A stretch of 64,000 bases of DNA from assembly GCF_003001815.1 (NCBI RefSeq), contig NZ_PVMZ01000038.1, positions 1 to 64,000 of the forward strand, read 5' to 3'. The DNA is from Actinoplanes italicus (GTDB taxonomy: Bacteria; Actinomycetota; Actinomycetes; Mycobacteriales; Micromonosporaceae). The position numbers and the translations under genes are program-made. Position 1 is the stretch's first letter. Every line of letters starts with the position of its first letter. A model generated the notes under the pieces. The model saw nothing but the letters and a program-made list of their open reading frames with translations. It searched no databases and was not told the DNA's origin. Below, one piece after another: positions 11,369 through 19,508 of this stretch.

Positions 11369-11905
11369 TCAGGCCCCGGGCCACTCGGCGGCGAGCAGGC
11401 CGTACAGCAGATCGTCGGTCCACTCCCCCTTGATGAAGGTCTGCTGCCGCAGCAGGCCCTCCCGGGTGAAACCCAGCCGCTCCAGCAGCGCCGCCGACCG
11501 CGTGTTGCGCACGTCGCACTCCCCCATCACCCGGTGCAGGCCCTGCACGCGGAACAGGCGGTCCAGCACGGCGCTCACGGCCTCGGTCGCATAGCCCCTT
11601 CTCTGGTACGCCGTGGCCAGCGTGAAACCGATCTCGGCCTGGCGCAGGTTGTCGTGCAGCCGGACGGCCACATCCCCGATCAGCGTCGCCTCGGCGGTGA
11701 GCTCGATCGCGTACTGGAACCAGCCGGGCTCGGACGGCGAACCGGCCGCGAACCTGCGCACCGCGGTCTCCGCCCTGTCCAGCGGGAACGGAGCGTCCCA
11801 CGACTGGTAGCGGGCCACGTCCTCCTCGGACCGGTAGGCCGCCAGCACGGGCGCGTCCGACGCCCGGAAACGCCGCAGGATCAGCCGCTCGGTCGCCATC
11901 AGCAC
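11369..11905 (-). CDS. GNAT-family N-acetyltransferase
   Basis: A GNAT (Acetyltransf_3/RimJ-like) protein of about 178 residues. TERLILRRFRASDAPVLAAY is the typical start, and AEIGFTLATAYQRRGYATEA contains the acetyl-CoA-binding R-x-x-G-x-A motif. GECDVRNTRSAALLERLGF is the conserved C-terminal motif B. Substrate is unknown; relatives acetylate ribosomal protein N-termini or small amines. I place the start at GTG 11905 because a TATTCT -10 element (11912-11917, minus strand) ends six bases upstream, suggesting a leaderless mRNA. ATG 11899 (176 residues) is the alternative. It is divergent from the MmcQ/YjbR gene with only 23 bases between the starts. Confidence 0.88.
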   Translation of the reverse strand: MLMATERLILRRFRASDAPVLAAYRSEEDVARYQSWDAPFPLDRAETAVRRFAAGSPSEPGWFQYAIELTAEATLIGDVAVRLHDNLRQAEIGFTLATAYQRRGYATEAVSAVLDRLFRVQGLHRVMGECDVRNTRSAALLERLGFTREGLLRQQTFIKGEWTDDLLYGLLAAEWPGA

Positions 11906-11911
11906 CCGCCG

Positions 11912-11921
11912 AGAATATGTT
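11912..11921. promoter_or_regulatory. Overlapping divergent -10 elements of two leaderless genes
   Basis: On the minus strand TATTCT (11912-11917) lies six bases before GTG 11905. On the plus strand TATGTT (11916-11921) lies seven bases before ATG 11929. The two hexamers share two base pairs. Neither gene has a ribosome-binding site, so both transcripts probably begin at the start codon. Confidence 0.55.
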
Positions 11922-11928
11922 GCCGGGT

Positions 11929-12291
11929 ATGGACACCACCGAGCGGCTCCGCGAGATCTGCCTGCGTCTGCCCGAGGCGACCGAGCGGCCCAGCCACGGG
12001 TCGCCCGCGTTCTTCGTCCGCGGGAAGAGGCAGTTCGTGATGCTCTGGCCGGACGGCCACCACGATCACGAGTTCCCGCATCTGTGGTGCGCGGCCCCGC
12101 CCGGTGGGCAGGAGGAGCTGATCGCCGCCGGCCCGGACCGGTTCTTCCGGCCGCCGTACGTCGGCCACCGCGGCTGGATCGGCGTCCGCCTGGACCGCGA
12201 CCCGGACTGGTCGGAGATCGCCGAACTGTGCGAGGACGCCTTCCGTACGGTCGCCCCGAAGACCCTGGCCGCCCGCCTCGACGCTGACTGA
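11929..12291 (+). CDS. MmcQ/YjbR family protein
   Basis: A 120-residue protein of the MmcQ/YjbR (DUF1801-related, CyaY-like fold) family. DTTERLREICLRLPEATERP is the family start, and GHRGWIGVRLDRDPDWSEIAEL is the conserved C-terminal block. The family is often annotated as DNA-binding, but no biochemical role is established. The ATG at 11929 is preferred over ATG 11917 because family members begin near this residue and because a -10 element ends seven bases upstream, as for a leaderless mRNA. Its stop is three bases from the stop of the convergent lipoprotein gene. Confidence 0.85.
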   Translation: MDTTERLREICLRLPEATERPSHGSPAFFVRGKRQFVMLWPDGHHDHEFPHLWCAAPPGGQEELIAAGPDRFFRPPYVGHRGWIGVRLDRDPDWSEIAELCEDAFRTVAPKTLAARLDAD

Positions 12292-12294
12292 CCC

Positions 12295-13161
12295 TCAGGA
12301 TCCGGCGGGCGGGACTCCGCAGTTGCGGCGCAGCATGGTGTCGAGGGCCTTCTTGTCGTCCTCGTCGACCGGCACGGTCGTGTAAAGCTGCTTCCCGCCG
12401 TCGAGCGACACCCGTACCGGGAATTCGAAGGGTTTCTTGACCTCGGCGAAGGCGTGCAGGTCGCACCGCAGCGGCGAGGCGACGAAGGGCAGTGTCGCGA
12501 CCGGGGCCGCCGCGGTGACCTCGGCGAGCGGGGTGGCCCGCTGATAGGCGAGCCGGTACATCACGTTCCCGTCGAAGGTGTGCAGCTGCGCCCTGGCCGC
12601 GGTGGCCGCCGCGGTCCGTTCCACGACCAGGCTGCCGCGGACGCCGTCGGCGCCGAGATCCGTCCAGTCGCCGAAGCGGAAGGTGACGGTGCGGCGGACC
12701 GTCTCGGCGGCGCAGTCGTCGGCGAGGAGCCGATTCAGCAACTCGTTCGGGTGCGGCAGGGCGAGCCGTACCCGCTGCGTCCGGGTCTCCCCCTCGACCC
12801 GCGCCACGACGGTCACGTAGGAGGCCTCAGCGGCCGCCACACAGCCTCCGGTGCCGTAGGGCACGGTCACGTCCACCCGCAGCCCGTTCGGCGGCAGCAG
12901 CGCCTGTGTGTCGGCCGGCGCCTCCCCCTCGAAGGACGGCAGGTCGGGTTCGACCCGGGAGATCCAGACCGGCCGGTCGCCGTCGTTGTGGAGGGCGATC
13001 CCGAGTTGCCGGGCCACCTCGTCCTGCCGCCACTGCTCCGCGGTGGCCCGCAGCCGCAGCTGTGGCTCGGGCGCGGCCTGACTCCCGCCACCGCAGGAGA
13101 CGAGAGTCAGGAGCAGGGCGGCCGCGGCAGCGCCGGCGAGGAGGTGGCGGGCCCGGATCAT
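12295..13161 (-). CDS. Putative lipoprotein, 288 aa, unknown function
   Basis: The N-terminus MIRARHLLAGAAAAALLLTLVSCGGG is a lipoprotein signal peptide with the lipobox LVSC, so the mature protein should be anchored to the outer face of the membrane. The remainder looks like beta-strand-rich domains with two pairs of Cys, ending in MLRRNCGVPP. I do not recognise a named family. It starts six bases after the stop of the PP2C phosphatase gene and is therefore very probably in the same operon. The pairing suggests a cell-surface partner in phosphoprotein signalling, but that is inference. Confidence 0.8.
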   Translation of the reverse strand: MIRARHLLAGAAAAALLLTLVSCGGGSQAAPEPQLRLRATAEQWRQDEVARQLGIALHNDGDRPVWISRVEPDLPSFEGEAPADTQALLPPNGLRVDVTVPYGTGGCVAAAEASYVTVVARVEGETRTQRVRLALPHPNELLNRLLADDCAAETVRRTVTFRFGDWTDLGADGVRGSLVVERTAAATAARAQLHTFDGNVMYRLAYQRATPLAEVTAAAPVATLPFVASPLRCDLHAFAEVKKPFEFPVRVSLDGGKQLYTTVPVDEDDKKALDTMLRRNCGVPPAGS

Positions 13162-13167
13162 CGCGGA

Positions 13168-13887
13168 TCAGGCCTCGACGACGTCGGCGACGATGACCGT
13201 CACGTTGTCCGGCGCGCCGTTCTGCAGGGTGCGGTTCACCAGCTCGGCGGCGCACGACTTGCGGTCGGCGACGTCCCGCAGCGTCTGGGCGATCACCGCG
13301 TCCTCGACGTAGTCGGACAGCCCGTCGCTGCACAGCAGGTAGCGGTCACCGGCCCGCGCCGGGATCATCCGCCCGGCCGGCCGGAACGGGCCACCCTGCA
13401 CGGCCTGGGTGACCAGTGCCCGCTGGGGGTGGCGGCGGGCGTCGTCGGGGGTCAGCACGCCCTGGTCGACCAGCGCCTGCACGTACGTGTCGTCGCGGGT
13501 GAGCTGCTGGAAGTCGCCGTCGCGGAGCAGGTAGCAGCGGGAGTCGCCGACGTTGAGGGCGGCCAGCCGGTCGCCGGAGAGCAGCAGCGCGGTCACGGTG
13601 GTGCCCATGCCGTCGCGGGCGTCGTCCTCGGCGACGGACGCCTCGATCCGCTCGTTGGCGGTCTGCAGCGCGCTGATCAGATCCTGCAGCGGCTCGCCGT
13701 TGTCCGGCGCGGTGTCGACGACGCTCAAGGTCTGCACGAGGATGTCGCTCGCCAGCTCACCGGCGGGGAGTCCGCCCATGCCGTCCGCCACCACGAAGAG
13801 TCGATTACCGACGAAGACGGCGTCTTCGTTGTTGGACCGGACCAGGCCCTGATCAGTGGCGGCGACCGCCCGGACAGCAAGCGTCAT
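13168..13887 (-). CDS. PP2C-family protein serine/threonine phosphatase
   Basis: A 239-residue, single-domain soluble PP2C (PPM) phosphatase that dephosphorylates Ser/Thr-phosphoproteins using two metal ions. The metal-binding and core motifs are all present: ATDQGLVRSNNEDAVF at the start, VVADGMGGLPAGE, LNVGDSRCYLL, LCSDGLSDYV and NGAPDNVTVIV. The start at 13887 gives the canonical N-terminus; the frame continues upstream but without similarity. No Shine-Dalgarno sequence is evident. It lies upstream of the lipoprotein gene in the same operon. Two Ser/Thr kinases occur elsewhere in the window, one about 2.8 kb away across tex, and could be its counterpart. Confidence 0.93.
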   Translation of the reverse strand: MTLAVRAVAATDQGLVRSNNEDAVFVGNRLFVVADGMGGLPAGELASDILVQTLSVVDTAPDNGEPLQDLISALQTANERIEASVAEDDARDGMGTTVTALLLSGDRLAALNVGDSRCYLLRDGDFQQLTRDDTYVQALVDQGVLTPDDARRHPQRALVTQAVQGGPFRPAGRMIPARAGDRYLLCSDGLSDYVEDAVIAQTLRDVADRKSCAAELVNRTLQNGAPDNVTVIVADVVEA

Positions 13888-14272
13888 GTGACAACTGTGC
13901 CAAAGGCCAATTCCGTTGTCTCTAGTACCTCCTACCAAGTGTGGCCGGATCCCGGAGGGCCCCACCGGGCCGCCGTTCCGGCTCGTGGGGCGATAGCGCA
14001 GGTCAAAGGGCATTCGACGGTCAACGGCAGCGGTCGGCGGCGGAAGTGGACGGCATCGGGCGGCCAAAGCGCGCAGCGACACGCGGCAAGAGATCGACGT
14101 GACATTCGCGACATCGGGGTACGCGGGGCCCCTGCCGGGCGGTTCAGCCACGAACCGGACGTCCCTCTCCAGCGGTACCTCCCGCCGCGCTCAGCGCCGG
14201 GGAGAGGCCGCCGACGGGTGACACTGCGGGGTGGCGCGACAAGGCGGCGCGGGCTCGGTAACAATCGTCGAC
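13888..14272. other. Divergent intergenic region between PP2C and tex
   Basis: About 385 bases separate the two divergent starts. I see no gene in it, because the open frames that extend PP2C leftward or Tex rightward lack similarity. A TAACAAT (14259-14265) just before the tex GTG is a possible -10 element. No palindromic operator of note was found. Confidence 0.5.
14259..14265 (+). promoter_or_regulatory. Candidate -10 element of tex
   Basis: TAACAAT ends eight bases before GTG 14273, and there is no ribosome-binding site. This spacing fits a leaderless transcript starting at the GTG. The -35 match is poor (GCGACA around 14234-14239). Confidence 0.35.
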
Positions 14273-16642
14273 GTGACGACAGCTATCCATCAGCGCATCG
14301 CCTCGGAGCTCGGGGTACGGGAAGGGCAGGTCACCGCCGCGGTCGAGCTGCTCGACGGCGGGGCCACCGTGCCCTTCATCGCCCGCTACCGGAAGGAGGT
14401 GACAGGCACTCTCGACGACGCCCAGCTGCGCACCCTCGAGGAGCGTCTGGGCTACCTGCGGGAGCTGGAGGACCGGCGGGCCGCGGTGCTGGAGTCGATC
14501 CGCTCCCAGGGCAAGCTCGACGACGTCCTGGAGCAGCAGATCCTCGAGGCCGACACGAAGGCCCGCCTGGAGGACATCTACCTGCCGTTCAAGCCGAAGC
14601 GGCGCACCAAGGCGATGATCGCCCGCGAGGCCGGTCTCGAGCCACTCGCCGACGGTCTGCTGGGCGACCCCTCGGTCGACCCGAAAGCGGCCGCCGCGGC
14701 GTTCGTGGACGCCGAGAAGGGGGTCGCCGATCCACAGGCCGCCCTCGACGGTGCCCGGGCCATCCTGATCGAGCGGTTCGCCGAGGACGCCGACCTGATC
14801 GGTGACCTGCGTGAGCAGATGTGGACCCGGGGCCGGCTGGTCGCCAAGGTCCGCGACGGCAAGCAGACCGACGGCGCCAAGTTCTCCGACTACTTCGACT
14901 TCGCCGAGCCGTACTCCAAACTCCCCTCGCACCGCATCCTGGCGATGCTGCGCGGTGAGAAGGAGGACGTCCTCGACCTCACCATGGAGCCGCACCCGGA
15001 GGAGGACGAGGGCTACTTCGAGGGCCGCATCGCCGGCCGCAACGGGATCAGCGACCACGGCCGGCCCGGCGACAAGTGGCTGATCGACACGGTCCGCTGG
15101 GCGTGGCGCACCCGGATCCTCATCCACCTCGGCGCCGACCTGCGGGTCCGGCTGCGGGAGGCGGCCGAGGACGAGGCGGTGCGCGTGTTCGCCGCCAACC
15201 TGCGCGACCTGCTGCTCGCGGCACCGGCCGGCACCCGCACCACGATGGGACTGGACCCCGGCTTCCGTACCGGCGTGAAGGTCGCCGTCGTGGACGCGAC
15301 CGGCAAGGTCGTCGCGACCGACACGATCTACCCGCATGTGCCGCAGAACAAGTGGGACGAGTCGATCCACCGGCTCGCCGCGCTGGCGTCGAAGCACAAC
15401 GTCGAGCTGATCGCGATCGGCAACGGCACCGCCTCCCGCGAGACCGACAAGCTCGCCACCGAGCTGATCAAGCGGCACCCGGACGCGAAGCTGACCAAGG
15501 TGGTCGTCTCCGAGGCGGGCGCGTCGGTCTACTCGGCCTCGGCGTACGCCTCGCAGGAGCTGCCCGGCATGGACGTGTCGCTGCGCGGTGCCGTGTCGAT
15601 CGCCCGCCGCCTGCAGGACCCGCTCGCCGAGCTCGTCAAGATCGACCCGAAGTCGATCGGTGTCGGCCAGTACCAGCACGACATCTCCGAGGTGAAGCTG
15701 GCCCGCTCACTGGACGCTGTGGTCGAGGACTGTGTGAACGGCGTCGGTGTGGACATCAATACCGCCTCCGCGCCGCTGCTGACCCGGGTCTCGGGCATCA
15801 CGGCGGGCCTGGCCGAGAACATCGTGATGCATCGCGACTCCAACGGCCCGTTCAAGAACCGCAAGGAGATCAAGAACGTGGCCCGGCTGGGTCCGAAGGC
15901 GTTCGAGCAGTGCGCCGGCTTCCTCCGGATCTCGGACGGCGAGGACCCGCTCGACTTCTCCAGCGTGCACCCGGAGTCGTACCCGCTGGTCCGGACCATC
16001 GCGGCGGACGCCGGATCGGACGTCAAGACGCTGATCGGCAACAGCCCGCTGCTCAAGGGCATCCGGCCGGACAAGTTCGTGACCGACACGGTCGGTCTGC
16101 CGACGATCACCGACATCCTCAAGGAGCTGGAGAAGCCGGGTCGTGACCCGCGACCGGCGTTCACCACGGCCACGTTCGCCGAGGGCGTCGAGAAGATCGC
16201 CGACCTCAAGCCGGGGATGATCCTGGAGGGCCAGGTGACCAACGTGGCCGCGTTCGGCGCGTTCGTGGACATCGGGGTGCATCAGGACGGTCTCGTGCAC
16301 GTGTCGGCGCTGTCCGACAAGTTCGTGCAGGACCCGCGTGAGGTGGTCAAGTCCGGTGACGTGGTGAAGGTCCGCGTGCTGGAGGTCGACCCGGTCCGCA
16401 AGCGGATCTCGCTGACCATGCGTCTCAACGACGAGCCCGGCAAGGGCCGCCAGCCCCGCGAGGACCGCGGCCAGGGCGGCGGGCAGGGCCGTCAAGGCGG
16501 CGGGCAGCGTCAGGGCGGCGGGCAACAGCGTCAGCCGCGCCAGCAGGGCGGTCAGCGGGGCGGCGGCGGGGGCGGCGGCAACAGCTTCGGCAACAGTGCC
16601 ATGGCCGATGCGCTGCGCCGGGCCGGGCTGGCCAAGGACTGA
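14273..16642 (+). CDS. tex: Tex-family S1 RNA-binding transcription accessory protein
   Basis: A 789-residue Tex protein. In order it has the N-terminal helical region (VELLDGGATVPFIARYRKEV), a YqgF/RuvC-like fold around TTMGLDPGFRTGVKVAVVDA, tandem helix-hairpin-helix motifs (NTASAPLLTRVSGITAGLAE) and an S1 domain near residues 645-715 (LEGQVTNVAAFGAFVDIGVH). Tex binds nucleic acid and associates with transcription. The C-terminal 70 residues are a Gly/Gln/Arg-rich low-complexity tail ending in SMADALRRAGLAKD. GTG 14273 matches the usual family N-terminus; GTG 14231 is an alternative that adds 14 residues. Three bases after the stop lies a strong hairpin shared with the convergent kinase gene. 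Confidence 0.93.
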   Translation: MTTAIHQRIASELGVREGQVTAAVELLDGGATVPFIARYRKEVTGTLDDAQLRTLEERLGYLRELEDRRAAVLESIRSQGKLDDVLEQQILEADTKARLEDIYLPFKPKRRTKAMIAREAGLEPLADGLLGDPSVDPKAAAAAFVDAEKGVADPQAALDGARAILIERFAEDADLIGDLREQMWTRGRLVAKVRDGKQTDGAKFSDYFDFAEPYSKLPSHRILAMLRGEKEDVLDLTMEPHPEEDEGYFEGRIAGRNGISDHGRPGDKWLIDTVRWAWRTRILIHLGADLRVRLREAAEDEAVRVFAANLRDLLLAAPAGTRTTMGLDPGFRTGVKVAVVDATGKVVATDTIYPHVPQNKWDESIHRLAALASKHNVELIAIGNGTASRETDKLATELIKRHPDAKLTKVVVSEAGASVYSASAYASQELPGMDVSLRGAVSIARRLQDPLAELVKIDPKSIGVGQYQHDISEVKLARSLDAVVEDCVNGVGVDINTASAPLLTRVSGITAGLAENIVMHRDSNGPFKNRKEIKNVARLGPKAFEQCAGFLRISDGEDPLDFSSVHPESYPLVRTIAADAGSDVKTLIGNSPLLKGIRPDKFVTDTVGLPTITDILKELEKPGRDPRPAFTTATFAEGVEKIADLKPGMILEGQVTNVAAFGAFVDIGVHQDGLVHVSALSDKFVQDPREVVKSGDVVKVRVLEVDPVRKRISLTMRLNDEPGKGRQPREDRGQGGGQGRQGGGQRQGGGQQRQPRQQGGQRGGGGGGGNSFGNSAMADALRRAGLAKD

Positions 16643-16644
16643 CC

Positions 16645-16680
16645 GTGACGAGGCCCGGGCCACCGCCCGGGCCTCGTCAC
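16645..16680. terminator. Bidirectional terminator between tex and kinase gene
   Basis: A perfect 16-bp stem (16645-16660 with 16665-16680) has the loop cacc. It begins two bases after the tex stop codon, and its right arm includes the stop codon of the leftward kinase gene (16677-16679). It should therefore serve both transcripts. Confidence 0.8.
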
Positions 16681-18485
16681 TTCGCGTCCCAGATCTTGAC
16701 GTCGGTGTAGGCGACCTCGTAGGGCCCGATGTCCGGCACATCCCGTGCGTTGTAGATGCCGAGCAGCACCCGGCCCTCCTGGAGCCGTCTCTCGGTCAGC
16801 GGAGCCGTCCCGATCAGGGCTCCGTCCCGGTACACCTCGACCGACTCGCCCCTGGTGATCAGCCCGATCCGGACCGCGGCGGGGGCCAGTCCGAGCGGCG
16901 AGTCGCCCAGCGAGAACGTCTTGATCACCTTGATCTTGCCGTCGCCGTCCCGGTTGTGCAGGCCGATGTAGATGTCCTTCTCGCATACCCGGGCCTGGTA
17001 GCCGACCTTGCCGTTGTTGCGGAACCAGATGGCCGCGCATGAACCCGTCGTGTTGAGCCGGGCCGTCACTTCGACGTGCATGTCGGCCGGAATCTCGTCG
17101 AGGGGGCCTGAGCACTTGAAGACGCCGGCCCGTTCCCGGCGCGCGATCAGCGCATCGGCGAAGTAGCACTTCGCCGTCTCCTCCGCGTACTCCGTGGCGG
17201 TCCACAGCGCCGGCCGCCGCAGCGTGTCCTGGACCCGGGGCGGCTCCGTCGGCGTGCTGATCGTGACCAGCGGTGTCGGCGCCGGTGAGGTCGGGGGCGC
17301 GGCGCCGACGTCCCGGCCGTCGTCCTTGCGCAGCTCCATGGCCACCAGCACGGCACCCGCGACCAGAGCCGTCACGAACACGGCGACCAGGGCCGGCATC
17401 GCCCAGCGGCGGCCCTGCCGGTCGACCGGCCGCGGAGCGGGCCTCGTGTTCGCCGGCGGGGCGGAGATCGGCACCGTGACGATCGAGTTCTCGTCGTAGC
17501 CGACCAGCCCCGGCGGGATGGACAGGGTCGGCAGGCTCACCGAGGGCTCCGGTGCGACGCCGGTGACCGCCTGCGCCTCCACCGCCGCCGCCCGCAGGTC
17601 CGGCTGGTCGGCGAACGCCGCGGCCGTCGCGGCCGGGCGCTGCTTGCCGGAGATCAGCAGGTCGAGCAGCTCACGGGAGCTGGGCCGGTTCGCCGGGTCC
17701 TTCTCCAGAGCGTGCGCCACCAGGTCACGCAGCGGGCCGCTGAGCCCGTCCAGCTTGGGCGGCTGGGTGAGGATGCGGGCCGCCATGGCCGGCGGCGAGT
17801 CGGCATAGAACGGTGTGTGCCCGGTCCCCGCGTACGCGACCACGCCGCCCCAGGCGAACACGTCCGCGGCCGGGGTGAGCGGCTCGTCCGCGTCGGAGGC
17901 GAAGCGCTCCGGAGCCATGTACGCCACCGTGCCGACCATCTGGTCGGTGCGGGTGTTCGCGCTGGTCGCCTCCATGGCTCGGGCGATCCCGAAGTCGATC
18001 ACCTTGGGGCTGCCCGGCGCGAGCAGCACGTTGCGCGGCTTGAGGTCGCGGTGGATCACCCCGGCGCCGTGGATCGCGGTCAGCGCGGTGGCCACCCCGA
18101 TCGCCACACCGTGCAGGTTGGCGCTGGTCAGCGGCCCGCGCTGCTCGACCACCTCGGCGAGGGTGGGTCCGTCGACGTACTCGACGACGAGATATGGCGA
18201 CTCGTGGTCGGGGTCGGCGTCGATCACCTCGGCCGTGCAGAACGGCGGCACCTGACGAGCGCGGTTCACCTCGCTGCGGAAGCGGCGCCGGAACTCGTCG
18301 TCGTGGGCCAGGTCGGCGCGCACCATCTTGACCGCGACCAGGACGCCGCCGCCGGTGCGGGCCAGGTAGACAGTGCCCATCCCGCCTTCGCCCAGCCGGC
18401 CGACGAGTTCGTAGTCGCCGAGAGTGCGCGGGTCTGCCTTGCGCAGCGGTTGTGTCCGCTCACCCGGCAATGCGCCGTCGACCAT
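16677..18485 (-). CDS. Transmembrane Ser/Thr protein kinase with extracellular beta-sandwich domain
   Basis: A 602-residue Hanks-type (PASTA-less Pkn) kinase. Residues 24-280 form the kinase domain, with Gly-loop GEGGMG (32-37), Lys53, HRDLKPRN with catalytic Asp147, DFG 164-166 and GTVAYMAPE. A Pro-rich linker leads to one membrane helix at about 361-383. The extracellular part (about 430-602) looks like a concanavalin-type beta-sandwich (ADMHVEVTARLNTTGSCAAI; VRIGLITRGESVEVYRDG), a likely ligand sensor with three or four Cys. GGGGG five bases before the ATG supports the start. The nearby PP2C phosphatase gene is a plausible antagonist, inferred from proximity. Confidence 0.92.
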   Translation of the reverse strand: MVDGALPGERTQPLRKADPRTLGDYELVGRLGEGGMGTVYLARTGGGVLVAVKMVRADLAHDDEFRRRFRSEVNRARQVPPFCTAEVIDADPDHESPYLVVEYVDGPTLAEVVEQRGPLTSANLHGVAIGVATALTAIHGAGVIHRDLKPRNVLLAPGSPKVIDFGIARAMEATSANTRTDQMVGTVAYMAPERFASDADEPLTPAADVFAWGGVVAYAGTGHTPFYADSPPAMAARILTQPPKLDGLSGPLRDLVAHALEKDPANRPSSRELLDLLISGKQRPAATAAAFADQPDLRAAAVEAQAVTGVAPEPSVSLPTLSIPPGLVGYDENSIVTVPISAPPANTRPAPRPVDRQGRRWAMPALVAVFVTALVAGAVLVAMELRKDDGRDVGAAPPTSPAPTPLVTISTPTEPPRVQDTLRRPALWTATEYAEETAKCYFADALIARRERAGVFKCSGPLDEIPADMHVEVTARLNTTGSCAAIWFRNNGKVGYQARVCEKDIYIGLHNRDGDGKIKVIKTFSLGDSPLGLAPAAVRIGLITRGESVEVYRDGALIGTAPLTERRLQEGRVLLGIYNARDVPDIGPYEVAYTDVKIWDAK

Positions 18486-18671
18486 TCCCCCAGCCCCCCG
18501 GAAACGCCCCCTTACGTGTGCCGCTCGCACTGTATAGGGCGGTGTCTCTCCACGAACAGGCCGCAGGGCTCATGGAGATCCCCGATACAAGGATCGGGGC
18601 CATGCCCGATGCCGGAACCCCTCCGCGCGGCACACCATGGAGTCATCACATCACCCCGAGTGAAGGCAGGG

Positions 18672-18926
18672 ATGACGAAGATGAACGCCGTGCACGACTC
18701 GCTCGCCCGTCAGGGCCTGGTCCGCCCGCAGGACGGCCGGATGATCGCCGGCGTGTGCGCTGGCCTCGCCCGCCGCTTCGGCCTCGACCCGTGGATCGCC
18801 CGTCTGCTGTTCGTGCTGATCCTGTTCGTGGTCCCGGGCAGCCAGATCCTGATCTACCCGGTCCTGTGGCTGGTCATGCCGAACGAGAAGCCCGCGTGGC
18901 AGGCCCCGGAGCCGACCACCTTCTGA
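18672..18926 (+). CDS. PspC-domain membrane protein, 84 aa
   Basis: A small PspC-domain protein: RPQDGRMIAGVCAGLARRFG followed by LDPWIARLLFVLILFVVPG and a second hydrophobic stretch ending LWLVMPNEKP. PspC proteins sit in the cytoplasmic membrane and, in other bacteria, take part in envelope-stress (phage-shock) signalling; in actinobacteria stand-alone copies are common and of unclear role. The start at ATG 18672 follows AAGGCAGGG, and ATG 18681 is the alternative (81 residues). A small hairpin (18580-18586 with 18593-18599) lies in the leader region. The stop is three bases from the convergent thioredoxin-like gene. Confidence 0.85.
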   Translation: MTKMNAVHDSLARQGLVRPQDGRMIAGVCAGLARRFGLDPWIARLLFVLILFVVPGSQILIYPVLWLVMPNEKPAWQAPEPTTF

Positions 18927-18929
18927 CGC

Positions 18930-19508
18930 TCAGGCGGTCAGCTCCTTGACCTTTCCGGTCAGCTGAAGGTCGTCCAGATACCCCTTGTGGACGACCTTCC
19001 CGGAGCCGTCCAGCATCACGTACCAGCTCTGCTGGACGATGCCGAACCGCTTCCACAGTTTCCCGGCCTTGTCGTTGAGGTGCGGCATCGCGCCGAGCGA
19101 GAAGTCGGCGACGAAGTCGTCCATCTCCGCGGCGCTGCCGAGACTCGCGATGCCGAGAATGCCCAGGCGGTCGCCGTACTCCTCCTGGATGTCGCCGAGG
19201 GACTGCGCCTCGCTGGCGCAGGTAGCGCACCAGGGCGCCCAGAACCAGAGGATGGCCGGTTTGCCGGCGAGGCTCGCGGCGTCGAACTTCTTGCCCTGAA
19301 GGGTCGTCCCGCTGAACTTCAGCGTCTTCGGGACGGTCACCGCTTCCGCGGTGACCGCCCCGGAGGCCGGGGGCGCGGTTGCCGGGGACGGTCCGGCAAC
19401 CGGCGCCTCCGGCGACGCGGCCGGCGTGGTGCCACAGGCGGTTGCCGCGAGGGCGACAGCCAGTGTCAGGGACAACAACCGAGGTCGTACGCCGGACGCG
19501 CGCATCAT
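18930..19508 (-). CDS. Thioredoxin-like (TlpA/ResA family) lipoprotein
   Basis: A 192-residue extracytoplasmic thioredoxin-fold protein. The signal peptide ends in lipobox LAATAC, followed by a Pro/Ala linker and a TlpA/AhpC-TSA domain with the active-site motif WAPWCATCASEAQSL (CxxC). The conserved cis-Pro-like region is SLGAMPHLND. It is expected to be lipid-anchored outside the membrane and to reduce or isomerise disulfides or transfer electrons. The start overlaps the stop of the NuoF-like gene in an ATGA (19505-19508), and it ends the three-gene redox operon. Its electron source could be the membrane cytochrome encoded first in the operon; this is inference. Confidence 0.9.
   Translation of the reverse strand: MMRASGVRPRLLSLTLAVALAATACGTTPAASPEAPVAGPSPATAPPASGAVTAEAVTVPKTLKFSGTTLQGKKFDAASLAGKPAILWFWAPWCATCASEAQSLGDIQEEYGDRLGILGIASLGSAAEMDDFVADFSLGAMPHLNDKAGKLWKRFGIVQQSWYVMLDGSGKVVHKGYLDDLQLTGKVKELTA

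Noticed and set aside
12454..14805. A 783-codon plus-strand frame opposite the lipoprotein and PP2C genes
   Set aside because: It spans two well-supported minus-strand genes and the start of tex in another frame, and its protein has biased, low-information composition.
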